Source: Clostridium estertheticum
GTDB taxonomy: Bacteria; Bacillota; Clostridia; Clostridiales; Clostridiaceae
Direction of reading: 5' to 3'
Assembly (NCBI RefSeq): GCF_026650985.1
Contig: NZ_CP086239.1
Location: 4,924,501 to 4,988,500, forward strand
Length of the DNA stretch: 64,000 nt
This document shows, piece by piece, positions 9,196 to 17,241 of this stretch; position 1 is the stretch's first letter, and every line of letters begins with the position of its first letter. The notes under the pieces were generated by a model. The model did no database searches, was not told where the DNA came from, and was given only the letters and a program-made list of their open reading frames with translations. The translations under genes and the position numbers were made by a program.

Positions 9196-9504
9196 TTAAT
9201 CATACCTTTTTGTTATTAGATCTTCAATTATAGATATTTTTTCTTGTAGTAAGGTATTTTCATTTTTAAAATTTAATATTGTTTTTTCAACTTCTTTATT
9301 TTTATTATTTACAGTATTTATTGCTCCTTGCAATCTTTTGTTTGTATCAGTTTTTTCTTTTAGAATTGGTTTGTAAATTTTATTTAAAGTAAAATTCTTA
9401 TCGATTAAGAAGTATGTTTTATTATAAAATGATGTAAAATATAATTTGCTATTTTTACGTATATATTCTAATAGGGAAATAATCAAGTCTATAAATTTAT
9501 TCAT
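9196..9504 (-). CDS. Hypothetical coiled-coil protein
   Basis: A 102-residue protein of unknown function. The C-terminal half (about 55-95) is a strongly charged heptad-like coiled coil. The N-terminal half contains an aromatic amphipathic stretch. GAGGTGAT is well placed before the ATG. It is divergent from the next gene, which is also a small coiled-coil protein, so the two may share a function, but nothing in the sequence says which. Confidence 0.65.
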   Translation of the reverse strand: MNKFIDLIISLLEYIRKNSKLYFTSFYNKTYFLIDKNFTLNKIYKPILKEKTDTNKRLQGAINTVNNKNKEVEKTILNFKNENTLLQEKISIIEDLITKRYD

Positions 9505-9563
9505 GTATAATCACCTCAACTACATTTTACATAAAGAATACTATGAAAGGCAAGGTAATAATT

Positions 9564-10028
9564 ATGGATAAAGAAAATAATAATCATTACTTAGAGAATG
9601 TTAATCGTAAAATAAAGAAGTTAGACAATATAAAAAAACAACATGAAATACAATTAATCGATCAAAGCAAGCTCTTAGAACATAGTAATAATGTCAGCGA
9701 AGGGTTAAAGTTTACAAATAATATGCTAAAAGATCATTATAATAGTTTACTTACATTACTTGAGCAACAGGGAATGATTTTTGAAATGAAATTTACAAAT
9801 TACATTCCTCATCAATGGGAGAATTTGGTTATAATAAAAAAATCTAATGGATATGAAATTCAATCTAAAGCCGGTAGTTTTATAATGATGTTAAATAATA
9901 AGTATTCTAAGATCATACAAGATGTAAATAAAAAACAATCACAAAGTTTAATTGTAATAAGAGTTAGAGAGAGGTTGGCCTTGGTACAGTTAAGATTTAA
10001 TTTAAATATAAAAGAAGTCGAATTATAA
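9564..10028 (+). CDS. Hypothetical protein with N-terminal coiled coil
   Basis: A 154-residue cytoplasmic protein. Residues 1-75 are coiled-coil-like (ENVNRKIKKLDNIKKQHEIQ). The second half is a compact mixed domain (FEMKFTNYIPHQWENLVIIKK). ATG 9564 is preferred to ATG 9543 because AAGG lies eight bases before it, while the earlier ATG has no ribosome-binding site. I do not recognise the family. A strong terminator overlaps the end. Confidence 0.65.
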   Translation: MDKENNNHYLENVNRKIKKLDNIKKQHEIQLIDQSKLLEHSNNVSEGLKFTNNMLKDHYNSLLTLLEQQGMIFEMKFTNYIPHQWENLVIIKKSNGYEIQSKAGSFIMMLNNKYSKIIQDVNKKQSQSLIVIRVRERLALVQLRFNLNIKEVEL

Positions 10029-10050
10029 ATTCGGCTTCTTTTATATTTTT
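10010..10050 (+). terminator. Rho-independent terminator
   Basis: AAAAGAAGTCGAATT pairs with AATTCGGCTTCTTTT across a 3-nt ATA loop, followed by a T-rich tract. It overlaps the stop codon of the preceding gene. Confidence 0.9.
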
Positions 10051-10068
10051 GATATATTTATTTAGAAA

Positions 10069-10290
10069 TTATTTAACTTCAGTTCTGTCTCTGTTGCTAT
10101 CTCTGTCTCTTCCGAGGAAAGATAAAGCATATAGGCCACATAAACCTACTAGAGCGAAAATAATTCTTGTTAATGCCGAGCCAGTACCAAATAAGCTGGA
10201 TACTAGGTCAAATCGGAAAAATCCAATTAATCCCCAATTTATAGCTCCTATAATAACTAATACTAGTGCAGTACCATCTAATGCTTTCAT
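10069..10290 (-). CDS. DUF378 family small membrane protein
   Basis: A 73-residue protein with two membrane helices (ALVLVIIGAINWGLIGFF and ALTRIIFALVGLCGLYALSFL) and a charged Arg/Asp-rich tail. The GAINWGL signature is typical of DUF378. ATG 10290 is chosen because AGGAG is six to nine bases upstream; the ATG at 10299 abuts that site. Function unknown; Clostridium genomes commonly carry such proteins. Confidence 0.85.
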   Translation of the reverse strand: MKALDGTALVLVIIGAINWGLIGFFRFDLVSSLFGTGSALTRIIFALVGLCGLYALSFLGRDRDSNRDRTEVK

Positions 10291-10370
10291 TGTAAACATC
10301 TCCTCTTTAATAAAGTCTTGTGATATTATTGTTTACAATTATTCAAAAATTATTACATTATTAAAAAAAA

Positions 10371-10754
10371 TTATTTTATTTGACCATGCTTTTCGTAGTG
10401 AGCTATTTCTACAACAGCATTTGTTTCATCAACGAACACTACTGTGGGTTTAATTATTTTTGCTTCATCTTCATTTATTTGGCAAAAAGTCATAATTATT
10501 ATTTTATCTCCAGGTTGGACACATCTTGCAGCCGCTCCATTTATACACATAACTCCACTACCAGCATCCCCTTCAATAGCATAAGTCTCAAATCTATTAC
10601 CATTATCAATGTCTACAATTTGAACTTTTTCATATTCTAGAATGTTAGATTTTTCCATTAGTGATTTATCTATTGTTATACTTCCTACGTAATTTAATTT
10701 AGCCTGAGTGATTACGGCTCTGTGTATTTTAGATTTTAACATAGTTAATATCAT
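10371..10754 (-). CDS. panD: Aspartate 1-decarboxylase PanD
   Basis: Makes beta-alanine for pantothenate by decarboxylating L-aspartate in the cytoplasm. The proenzyme cleaves itself before a serine to form a pyruvoyl cofactor, and the cleavage site YVGS puts that residue at Ser25 as expected. The start [12 protein letters not shown] matches the family. Length 127 is normal. GAGGAGGG precedes the ATG. Last gene of panB-panC-panD, 20 bases after panC. Confidence 0.97.
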   Translation of the reverse strand: MILTMLKSKIHRAVITQAKLNYVGSITIDKSLMEKSNILEYEKVQIVDIDNGNRFETYAIEGDAGSGVMCINGAAARCVQPGDKIIIMTFCQINEDEAKIIKPTVVFVDETNAVVEIAHYEKHGQIK

Positions 10755-10774
10755 ATTAGTCCCTCCTCAATAAA

Positions 10775-11620
10775 TTAAGCTTCATATATAAAATTATCAA
10801 TTAATCTTGTTTTGCCAATATATATGGCTATGGCAACAAGAATAGGTTTGTTTGCAAAACCTATAACATCAAGGGACAAGGCATCTACAATTTCAATATA
10901 ATCAATCTTCGCTAGTATTTCAGTTTGAATTTGTTCCTTTATAATCTCTTTTAGAATATTTGTTGACCGTTCACCATTTGACAATGCTTCCCTACATTTA
11001 GTTAAGCTTTTGTTTAGAATTAAAGCTGCTTCTCTTTCTTTTGGTGATAGATAAACATTACGCGAGCTTTTTGCAAGTCCATCTTTTTCACGTATAATAG
11101 GGCAACCAATAATTTCTATATCAAAATTTAAGTCTCTAACCATTCTTTTTATTATAGCTAACTGCTGAGCATCTTTTTGTCCAAAATAAGCTTTGTCTGC
11201 AGGAATTATATTAAAGAGTTTTGAAACTACAGTACAGACTCCAGCAAAATGATTTGGCCTTTTAGCGCCACAAAGACCTGTTGCTAGTTCTTTAACACTC
11301 ACACTTGCTTCTATATCTTTATAATACATTTCGGTGGCTTTTGGTGCAAATATTAAATCTGCTCCAGCACCCTCACATACAATTTCATCCTTATGCAAAT
11401 CTCTTGGATAAGAATCTAGATCTTCACTAGGACCAAATTGTATTGGATTTACAAAAATACTTACCACAACTTTCTCGTTTTCTTTTGCAGCGCGGCTTAT
11501 TAAACTTGCATGGCCCGCATGTAAAGATCCCATAGTAGGAACTAAGGCAATGCTATAACCTTCTTTTTTCCAAACTTTGACTTGATTACGAACTTCGTTA
11601 ATAGTTTTTACAGTATTCAT
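10775..11620 (-). CDS. panC: Pantothenate synthetase PanC
   Basis: Joins pantoate and beta-alanine using ATP. The nucleotidyltransferase-type motif PTMGSLHAGH is at residues 28-37, with GQKDAQQLAII and the KSSRNVYLS loop further on; length 281 is usual. The start MNTVKTINEVRNQV aligns with the family, but there is no ribosome-binding site at normal distance. The nearest, AAGGAAG at 11664-11670, is about 45 bases upstream and a hairpin lies between (annotated separately). Second gene of the pan operon. Confidence 0.97.
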   Translation of the reverse strand: MNTVKTINEVRNQVKVWKKEGYSIALVPTMGSLHAGHASLISRAAKENEKVVVSIFVNPIQFGPSEDLDSYPRDLHKDEIVCEGAGADLIFAPKATEMYYKDIEASVSVKELATGLCGAKRPNHFAGVCTVVSKLFNIIPADKAYFGQKDAQQLAIIKRMVRDLNFDIEIIGCPIIREKDGLAKSSRNVYLSPKEREAALILNKSLTKCREALSNGERSTNILKEIIKEQIQTEILAKIDYIEIVDALSLDVIGFANKPILVAIAIYIGKTRLIDNFIYEA

Positions 11621-11675
11621 TTGCTAGGGGCGTTAGTAACATATTGTTATTAATGCCTATTACACTTCCTTTCTT
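11618..11675 (-). promoter_or_regulatory. panC initiation region: SD, intervening hairpin, start codon
   Basis: Minus strand, 5' to 3': AAAGGAAG, TGTAA, then a hairpin whose arms are TAGG/CCTA outside and TTAATAACA/TGTTACTAA inside with an ATA loop, then GCAA and the ATG. Folding would bring the SD to about nine bases from the ATG. This is read from sequence only; the role in translation is inferred. Confidence 0.5.
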
Positions 11676-11683
11676 AAATAAAT

Positions 11684-12511
11684 TTAATACAAATTTTTTA
11701 AAATTTCATCATCTATTTTAAAACAGTGTTCACTGGCGGGAAAAGTTCCTTCGGTTACTTCTTTAATATATGATTTAAATCCAGACCTCATTAGGTCACC
11801 TACATTCGCAAAATTTTTTACAAACTTTGGTTTAAAATCCTCAAACATATTTAGCATATCTTGATATACTAAAATTTGACCGTCACAGCCACCACCAGCA
11901 CCTATCCCAATAGTTGGTATAGTTACTTCGTTTGATATAAGCTCTGCAAGTTTTGCAGGTATACATTCAAGTGTAATAGCAAATGCACCTGCATCTTCTA
12001 TTTTTTTAGCATCTTCAATAAGTTTTTTAGCGTCTATGTTATTATTTCCTTGGACTTTAAAGCCTCCAAACATATTAACAGATTGAGGAGTTAGTCCAAT
12101 ATGACCCATAACAGGTATTTGAGCGGCAACTATTGCTTTAATTTGAGGACAAACTACAGCCCCACCTTCCAGTTTTATAGCTGAAGCTCCTGCTTCTTGT
12201 AAAAATCGTCCTGCATTTTTAACTGCATCATATAATGATGATTGGTAAGACATAAAAGGCATGTCTCCTACTACAAGAGCATTTTTAGTGCCTCGAACAA
12301 CAGCTTTAGTATGATGAAGCATATCATCCATAGTGACACTTAAGGTATCTTTGTACCCAAGGCAAACCATACCTAATGAATCTCCTACTAAAATACCATT
12401 AACGCCACATTCATCAATAATTTTAGCCATTGAATAATCGTAAGCTGTAAGCATTGTTAATTTAGTACCTGCTTTTTTTGCAGCCATAAAGGTAGAAACA
12501 GAATTTTTCAA
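11684..12511 (-). CDS. panB: 3-methyl-2-oxobutanoate hydroxymethyltransferase PanB
   Basis: First step of pantoate synthesis: transfers a hydroxymethyl group from methylene-THF to ketoisovalerate. Typical PanB blocks are [41 protein letters not shown] and [14 protein letters not shown] in a 275-residue TIM barrel. AGGAGGATT is eight bases before the ATG. First gene of panB-panC-panD. The ketopantoate reductase gene is not in the window. Confidence 0.97.
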   Translation of the reverse strand: MKNSVSTFMAAKKAGTKLTMLTAYDYSMAKIIDECGVNGILVGDSLGMVCLGYKDTLSVTMDDMLHHTKAVVRGTKNALVVGDMPFMSYQSSLYDAVKNAGRFLQEAGASAIKLEGGAVVCPQIKAIVAAQIPVMGHIGLTPQSVNMFGGFKVQGNNNIDAKKLIEDAKKIEDAGAFAITLECIPAKLAELISNEVTIPTIGIGAGGGCDGQILVYQDMLNMFEDFKPKFVKNFANVGDLMRSGFKSYIKEVTEGTFPASEHCFKIDDEILKNLY

Positions 12512-12662
12512 TTTTTAATCCTCCTACATTTTTAAATATTATTTGAATTAATATTTATGATTTTTGGTTTTTATATAGAAAAACAAGGGTTGTGTAAAAT
12601 TAAACAGGGTAAATTAAGTATGCGATTGCATCTGAATTGTTTATATTTAAAAGAAAACCAGA

Positions 12663-12692
12663 GGTTAAGTCATCTCCTTCGGAGCTGTAACC
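12663..12692 (+). repeat. Small hairpin repeat related to the one at 9106
   Basis: GGTTA ... CA-CTCC-TTC-GGAG-TG ... TAACC. The copy at 9106-9135 has CTCT/AGAG in place of CTCC/GGAG and keeps CAT and CTG at the same places, so pairing is preserved. Confidence 0.55.
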
Positions 12693-12945
12693 ACTAGTAT
12701 GAAATATTTCGAATTAGTAAATTTAAAAAACATCTCAGATAACTGAGAGGATGATACTCTTGAAGCGCCGTCTCATTCATGAAGATATGAGCAGATAATT
12801 TAATAATTTAATTTTTTTATGTTAAACAATAAAGTGCAGTTCGCAATCGATACTACCCAAAAATATTTTAGCATAAATTTATTTTTAATACAAACATAAT
12901 TATACAAATATAATTATATAAATTAATGCATAAACTATTGATATA

Positions 12946-12973
12946 TTGTAGAAAATGTTTGATAATGTATAAT
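12946..12973 (+). promoter_or_regulatory. Predicted sigma-A promoter
   Basis: TTGTAG (12946-12951), 16-base spacer, TATAAT (12968-12973), about 32 bases before the ATG of the small membrane protein. Confidence 0.55.
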
Positions 12974-13005
12974 ATACATTCATTTATAGAAAAGGTGGGA
13001 TAAAT

Positions 13006-13377
13006 ATGAATATGGCCATGCAAATACTTGGTATGATAGCATTTACAATTGTTGTTTTTATAATATATTATGTTTTAAAAACTTATTTACTTAGTAAAAT
13101 AAAAATTAATAAGTGGGTAGTGCTTGGAATAGCTATAGTATTTTTTATAGCACCTGTAATAATATGGCCAACTATGCCAATTATTGTATCTAGATATGTA
13201 ATACCAGGAGTATTTGTTATTTTCGCTTTATGGTTTATGGATTTATCAGGATTTATGAAAAGAAAAAATATTTCTGGATCAAATTATACAAATACTGGTT
13301 ATAAAAAAGATAAAAAAAATGATATAGTTATGAGGCCTAAGGCTAAACCAAACAGAGTTAAGAATAATAAAAAGTAA
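13006..13377 (+). CDS. Hypothetical small membrane protein
   Basis: A 123-residue protein with three membrane helices in its first 85 residues (ILGMIAFTIVVFIIYYVL, WVVLGIAIVFFIAPVIIW and VIPGVFVIFALWFMDL) and a lysine/asparagine-rich cytoplasmic tail. AAAGGTGGG lies eight bases before the ATG. Monocistronic, with its own promoter and terminator. Family not recognised. Confidence 0.75.
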   Translation: MNMAMQILGMIAFTIVVFIIYYVLKTYLLSKIKINKWVVLGIAIVFFIAPVIIWPTMPIIVSRYVIPGVFVIFALWFMDLSGFMKRKNISGSNYTNTGYKKDKKNDIVMRPKAKPNRVKNNKK

Positions 13378-13424
13378 AAAAAAGAAGTACAAGTTTCTTA
13401 TGGAAATTTGTGCTTCTTTTTTTT
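13376..13424 (+). terminator. Rho-independent terminator
   Basis: AAAAAAAAGAAGTACAAGTTTC pairs, with few mismatches, with GGAAATTTGTGCTTCTT plus the T-run across a TTAT loop. Confidence 0.9.
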
Positions 13425-13433
13425 GAAAAAAAT

Positions 13434-13462
13434 TTGACAATGGTTAAAAATCTTAGTAAAAT
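13434..13462 (+). promoter_or_regulatory. Sigma-A promoter of the chemoreceptor transcript
   Basis: A consensus TTGACA (13434-13439) is separated by 17 bases from TAAAAT (13457-13462). It lies 230 bases upstream of the receptor start, so the leader is long. Confidence 0.75.
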
Positions 13463-13535
13463 TAAGGAATAATAACATATGCTGATTAAGATGGATATAT
13501 ATTCAATAAGGGGTTGAATGTAATAATTGGAAAGA

Positions 13536-13649
13536 ATGTTTGAAAAACAAAATAAGCAGGTTATGTTTAAGCTAAGTATTATGGTAGATGATTACAATCA
13601 TGTAATTATAATAGATGGAGCAATCAATGAGGAAAATTTCATATTATAA
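13536..13649 (+). CDS. Possible 37-residue ORF in the chemoreceptor leader
   Basis: An ATG frame runs for 37 codons (begins [16 protein letters not shown]) between the TTGACA/TAAAAT promoter and the receptor gene. GGAAAG lies only about two bases before the ATG, so initiation would be weak. No family recognised. It may be a leader peptide, a remnant of a longer gene, or chance. Confidence 0.25.
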   Translation: MFEKQNKQVMFKLSIMVDDYNHVIIIDGAINEENFIL

Positions 13650-13693
13650 ATATTATTTTAAACATAGCCCGAAATTGTAGGGGGCTAAAATTT

Positions 13694-15772
13694 ATGAAAC
13701 AAAAAAGAGCAAAAGAAAAAGGAGTAAAAAGAACGTCAATTAAAAAGAAATTTATATTATCAATGAGTTTAACAACGCTAGTGGCTTCATGTGTACTTGC
13801 AGGAACTTTTATAACATATTCGTATAAACAAATAAAAACTTCAACGGATGAACAAAATTCTAGCATTGCACAAAGTTCAGGTCAAAACATAAATACATAT
13901 TTATCAAAATACGAATCTTCTATTAAGGAAGTAGCAAGTGGAATTGGAACCGTGGATAACGGCAAAGACAAAAATGTTATGATAACCAATATACTTAAGA
14001 ATGCACAGAATAATGATAAATCCCTTGTTGATACATATTACATTAGTGCGAAAACAGGATTCATGGACATATTTCCTTGGAGTCCTTATCCAGGCGTGGC
14101 GCGAGATTTAAAAGCTTTTAAGGATACAAAAGCAAAAGGGGATATAGTATGGTTTGATGTTTACAAGGATAAAGGTGGAACAAAGGAAATGATGATTTCT
14201 ATTACTTATCCTGTAAAACAAAATGGAAAATTCATAGGAGCTGTAGGATATGATATTAGTTTAACATCAATGGGCGATGTTAGGACAACTCTTGAAAAAG
14301 GAAATAGTAATAAGTTAATTTTCCTTGATAACAAGGGAACTCTAATAAGTTCTTCACTATTTACTCAAATGGGTAAAAATGTAGCTCCAAGTTTTTCAGG
14401 AAAAAGCGATGATAAAGGAATTGAAGATATTGTAGCAAATAAAGAAGATTTTAGCAAACAATATCCTTGGGGTGATAAGGTTTATAGCGATAAGAATGGA
14501 ACAACTAAGGCAACTATAGCAGGCACCACTTACGATGCATCTTATTCAACGATAGAAGGGTTAAATTGGAAGATGATTTCATTAAAGCCTGAATCAGTAG
14601 TTACAAATAAAATAAGTTATTTAGTTAGGTTAAGTATTATAGTTTTAGTTGTGACATTGATACTAGTAGTTCTATTAGCTTTTCTAACAAGTGATAAATT
14701 GGTAAAAGGTATAAAACATATTAAAGATGTAGTTAATAAAACAGCAAAGGGTGATTTGACAATATTATTAGATATAAGATCAGGTGATGAATTAGAAGAT
14801 TTATCAAATGATTTTAATGATATGACAAGGAATCTAAACTCTTTAATTTCGGAGTTAAACCAAAAATTTAAAGCAGTACAAGAAACAGCGAGTAGTTTGA
14901 TTACTATATCAAAACAAAATAGTTTAGCAATTGGAGAGGTAACAAAATCTATAGGAGAGATATCTTCTGGAACACAAGGACAAACTCAACAGATTGAGGA
15001 TGGAGCTTCTGCCATCGTAAGTCTTGGACATGAAATTGAAACAATAAGTGACAAATCATATTTAATAGAAAACTTATTAAATAAGACTACAAATGATATT
15101 GGTAAAGGTAATAATGATGTTAGAACCCTAGAAGGTTCATATGCAAAACTTGAAACATCACTCGGAATGGTTTCTGAAATTATTAGTGAATTAAATAAAA
15201 AATCAAATAATATAGCAGAAGTTACAAATGTTATAGCGGATATTTCAGAGCAAACTAATCTTTTATCATTAAATGCTTCTATTGAGGCTGCGAGAGCAGG
15301 TGAGGCAGGGAAGGGGTTTGCAGTAGTTGCAGAGGAAGTAAAGCAACTTGCTGAAAAATCTAAAGATTCGTCATTAAATATTAAAGAAATTATTGATAGC
15401 ATAATAACTGATACAAGCTCTGCAGTTGAATTTATGAATAAAACCAATGGAATTAATCAAATTCAAAAGGAAGCTGTAACAAATATAAATATATCAATGC
15501 AAGAGATCACCTCTTCGATTGATGAGGTATTGTCACAGGTTAAAGAAGAACTTCAAGGCATAAAGAAAACTACTGGAGATAAGGATAATGTGGTTACAAT
15601 GATAGATGGTATATCAGAAGTTGCACAAGAAACTTCTGCTTCTACAGAGCAGATAGTTGCTTCTATGGAAGAACAATCTGCTTCCTCAGAAGAAGTTAAT
15701 AACCACGCTAATAATCTTATAGTATTAATTGAAGAACTTGAAGGGAAACTTGAAATGTTCAAATTTGAATAA
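13694..15772 (+). CDS. Methyl-accepting chemotaxis protein with extracellular Cache sensor
   Basis: A 692-residue transmembrane chemoreceptor. TM1 is at about 21-43, then an extracellular double-Cache-type domain of about 260 residues (with [20 protein letters not shown] and [11 protein letters not shown]), TM2 at about 307-330, a HAMP region to about 385, and a cytoplasmic signalling helix bundle. The conserved tip [20 protein letters not shown] is near residue 516. The ligand is unknown; Cache domains of this type often bind small organic acids or amino acids. GGGGG sits about eleven bases before the ATG. No che genes are adjacent, so the receptor is an orphan here. Confidence 0.94.
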   Translation: MKQKRAKEKGVKRTSIKKKFILSMSLTTLVASCVLAGTFITYSYKQIKTSTDEQNSSIAQSSGQNINTYLSKYESSIKEVASGIGTVDNGKDKNVMITNILKNAQNNDKSLVDTYYISAKTGFMDIFPWSPYPGVARDLKAFKDTKAKGDIVWFDVYKDKGGTKEMMISITYPVKQNGKFIGAVGYDISLTSMGDVRTTLEKGNSNKLIFLDNKGTLISSSLFTQMGKNVAPSFSGKSDDKGIEDIVANKEDFSKQYPWGDKVYSDKNGTTKATIAGTTYDASYSTIEGLNWKMISLKPESVVTNKISYLVRLSIIVLVVTLILVVLLAFLTSDKLVKGIKHIKDVVNKTAKGDLTILLDIRSGDELEDLSNDFNDMTRNLNSLISELNQKFKAVQETASSLITISKQNSLAIGEVTKSIGEISSGTQGQTQQIEDGASAIVSLGHEIETISDKSYLIENLLNKTTNDIGKGNNDVRTLEGSYAKLETSLGMVSEIISELNKKSNNIAEVTNVIADISEQTNLLSLNASIEAARAGEAGKGFAVVAEEVKQLAEKSKDSSLNIKEIIDSIITDTSSAVEFMNKTNGINQIQKEAVTNINISMQEITSSIDEVLSQVKEELQGIKKTTGDKDNVVTMIDGISEVAQETSASTEQIVASMEEQSASSEEVNNHANNLIVLIEELEGKLEMFKFE

Positions 15773-15819
15773 ATAATATGGCTAAATCAAGTAGAGGCAA
15801 AAGTATAAGAACTAATATA

Positions 15820-15862
15820 AAAAAGAGTATAAATTTCTAAAAGAAATTTATACTCTTTTTTA
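15820..15862. terminator. Bidirectional terminator between the receptor and marR
   Basis: AAAAGAGTATAAATTTCT (15821-15838) pairs with AGAAATTTATACTCTTTT (15842-15859), with A/T runs on both sides. It serves both converging genes. Confidence 0.92.
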
Positions 15863-16309
15863 TTTCGATGCTTTAAGTAGTCGGCAGAATATTGAAAGTC
15901 CCTCAAGTATCTTTGTTTTTTCTTCAGGTAAAGCATTTTGTATAGCATTAATGAAGGGTGTATACATTCTGTTCATTGTATTTTTAATATAATTGTTTAC
16001 TTTTTCTGACATGAAAATTTGTGTAAATCGCCCATCACAAGTATCTTGTTTACGAATTACAGTTCCACGAGTTTCTAATCTATCGATAATTCCCGAAACT
16101 GTACTATGGGATAAGTTTAGTCTTTTACTAAGTTCTTTAAGGCTTAAACCATCTTCTGTAACTAATTCTCTCATAACGTTTAGTTGTGGGATTGTAAAAC
16201 CACCGTTTAAGGTTATTGATTTTGTGAAAGTGTCTGAAGTTTTTTTTATTAAACGAACACTATCTACAATAAACTTTTCTACAAATTCATTATCGTTAAT
16301 ATCCATCAT
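15860..16309 (-). CDS. MarR-family transcriptional regulator
   Basis: A 149-residue winged-helix dimeric repressor type. The DNA-binding part is near residues 45-105 (LSLKELSKRLNLSHSTVSGIIDRLE, then the DGR wing). It is divergent from the efflux operon, and the two promoters share the 10-base sequence ATAAGTTGCA, so it most likely represses both itself and the exporter and is released by a toxic ligand. AGGAGG lies five bases before the first of two adjacent ATGs. Confidence 0.92.
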   Translation of the reverse strand: MMDINDNEFVEKFIVDSVRLIKKTSDTFTKSITLNGGFTIPQLNVMRELVTEDGLSLKELSKRLNLSHSTVSGIIDRLETRGTVIRKQDTCDGRFTQIFMSEKVNNYIKNTMNRMYTPFINAIQNALPEEKTKILEGLSIFCRLLKASK

Positions 16310-16349
16310 TGTTTCCTCCTGATAATTAATAATAATACAGTTTTAAATT

Positions 16350-16397
16350 ATAAGTTGCATCACAACCAATAATACAAGTTTGCAATCATCTAGTCAA
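16350..16397 (-). promoter_or_regulatory. marR promoter with candidate operator
   Basis: On the minus strand, TTGACT (16392-16397), 17-base spacer, TATTAT (16369-16374). Directly downstream is the inverted repeat GTTG-CATCA-CAAC (16354-16366), within ATAAGTTGCA, which recurs at the efflux promoter. Confidence 0.65.
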
Positions 16398-16463
16398 GGT
16401 ATGGATTACTACTAAGATTGCCATTAGCAAATAAGAAATAAAAACCAAATAAGTAATTTCGTG

Positions 16464-16514
16464 TTGACATTTTAATAATGTGGGAGTAAAATAAGTTGCA
16501 CGATGACGCGTCGT
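16464..16514 (+). promoter_or_regulatory. Efflux operon promoter with candidate MarR operator
   Basis: TTGACA (16464-16469), 17-base spacer, TAAAAT (16487-16492). ATAAGTTGCA (16491-16500) overlaps the -10, and the GC-rich palindrome GACGCGTC (16505-16512) lies within ACGATGACGCGTCGT. Confidence 0.65.
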
Positions 16515-16552
16515 AACGGGACGTATTTAGATTTAGAGGGTAGGTGTACAAA

Positions 16553-17203
16553 ATGAAGGGTAAATTTAAAGTATTATTAACAGTTGGTTTGGGCCTAGTT
16601 CTAGTGGTGGGGGGGTCTATTGGTGCATATTTTTGGTATAATTATACCCACTATTTATCAACGGATAACGTAGAATTAGTCGCTGATTTTATAAAAGTAA
16701 CACCGCTTACCTCTGGAAAGCTTTTAGAATTTAATGTTAAGGAAGGTGACTATGTAGTTAAGGATCAGCTTATTGGAAGGTTAGAGGCTGGAGTCGATAG
16801 TGGTGCGGCCTCTAATATAAGAGCACCAATTAGTGGAGTAGTTGCTTCGAAAAGCGCACTTGTAGGAGAATACGAATCAAGTGCAACATCGCCTACACTT
16901 GCTTTAATAATGGATCCTCATCAAATTTATTTAATTGCTAATATTGATGAAACGGATATTGCTAAAGTAAAAATAGGCCAAGCAGTTGATATATCTATAG
17001 ATCAATTTAAGGGGAAGAAATTTACTGGCAAAGTGAGCTCAATATCACAAGCATCAAATAATGCTTTTTCAATTCTTCCAGCTCAAACAAGTGGTACCTT
17101 TACAAAGGTTGTAGAAAGAGTACAAGTGAAAATTGGAATTAATAATTCTGATACTAAATTATTACCAGGTACAAATGCAATTGTAAAAATCCATATAAAG
17201 TAA
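16553..17203 (+). CDS. EmrA/HlyD-family efflux adaptor protein (first copy)
   Basis: A 216-residue membrane-fusion-type adaptor. One N-terminal membrane helix (about 4-26) is followed by a biotinyl-lipoyl-like domain split in two halves (KLLEFNVKEGDYVVKDQLIG and IRAPISGVVASKSALVGEY) and a beta-barrel domain (IGQAVDISIDQFKGKKFTGKV). It lacks the long helical hairpin of Gram-negative EmrA, as expected for Gram-positive adaptors. ATG 16553 is used rather than GTG 16544 because AGGTG ends just before it. First gene of the efflux operon; a close paralogue is third. Confidence 0.88.
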   Translation: MKGKFKVLLTVGLGLVLVVGGSIGAYFWYNYTHYLSTDNVELVADFIKVTPLTSGKLLEFNVKEGDYVVKDQLIGRLEAGVDSGAASNIRAPISGVVASKSALVGEYESSATSPTLALIMDPHQIYLIANIDETDIAKVKIGQAVDISIDQFKGKKFTGKVSSISQASNNAFSILPAQTSGTFTKVVERVQVKIGINNSDTKLLPGTNAIVKIHIK

Positions 17204-17241
17204 GATTTTAAGTTAATTAAATGATTGGAAGGTGAATATTA

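Larger units (their letters stand above)
12512..13005. other. 494-bp intergenic region with several hairpins
   Basis: No credible gene. It holds the panB leader (with duplicated TTAATTTACCCTG / TTAATTTTACACAACCCTTG tracts on the minus strand), a small hairpin repeat at 12663-12692, an unexplained structured stretch at 12729-12797, and the promoter of the next gene. The pan RNA motif is known upstream of panB in Firmicutes, but I cannot confirm it by eye. Confidence 0.6.

Noticed and set aside
12512-12660. pan RNA motif in the panB leader
   Set aside because: Position fits, but I could not recognise the conserved bulged-A hairpin with confidence; an Infernal search would decide.
12729-12797. 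TPP riboswitch
   Set aside because: CTGAGA and CTTGAA are present, but the ACCTGAT and GGATAATGCCAGCG blocks are missing, and the downstream gene is unrelated to thiamine.
14986-15447. 153-codon minus-strand ORF inside the chemoreceptor gene
   Set aside because: It is antisense to the conserved signalling domain, has no ribosome-binding site, and its composition mirrors the plus-strand codons.
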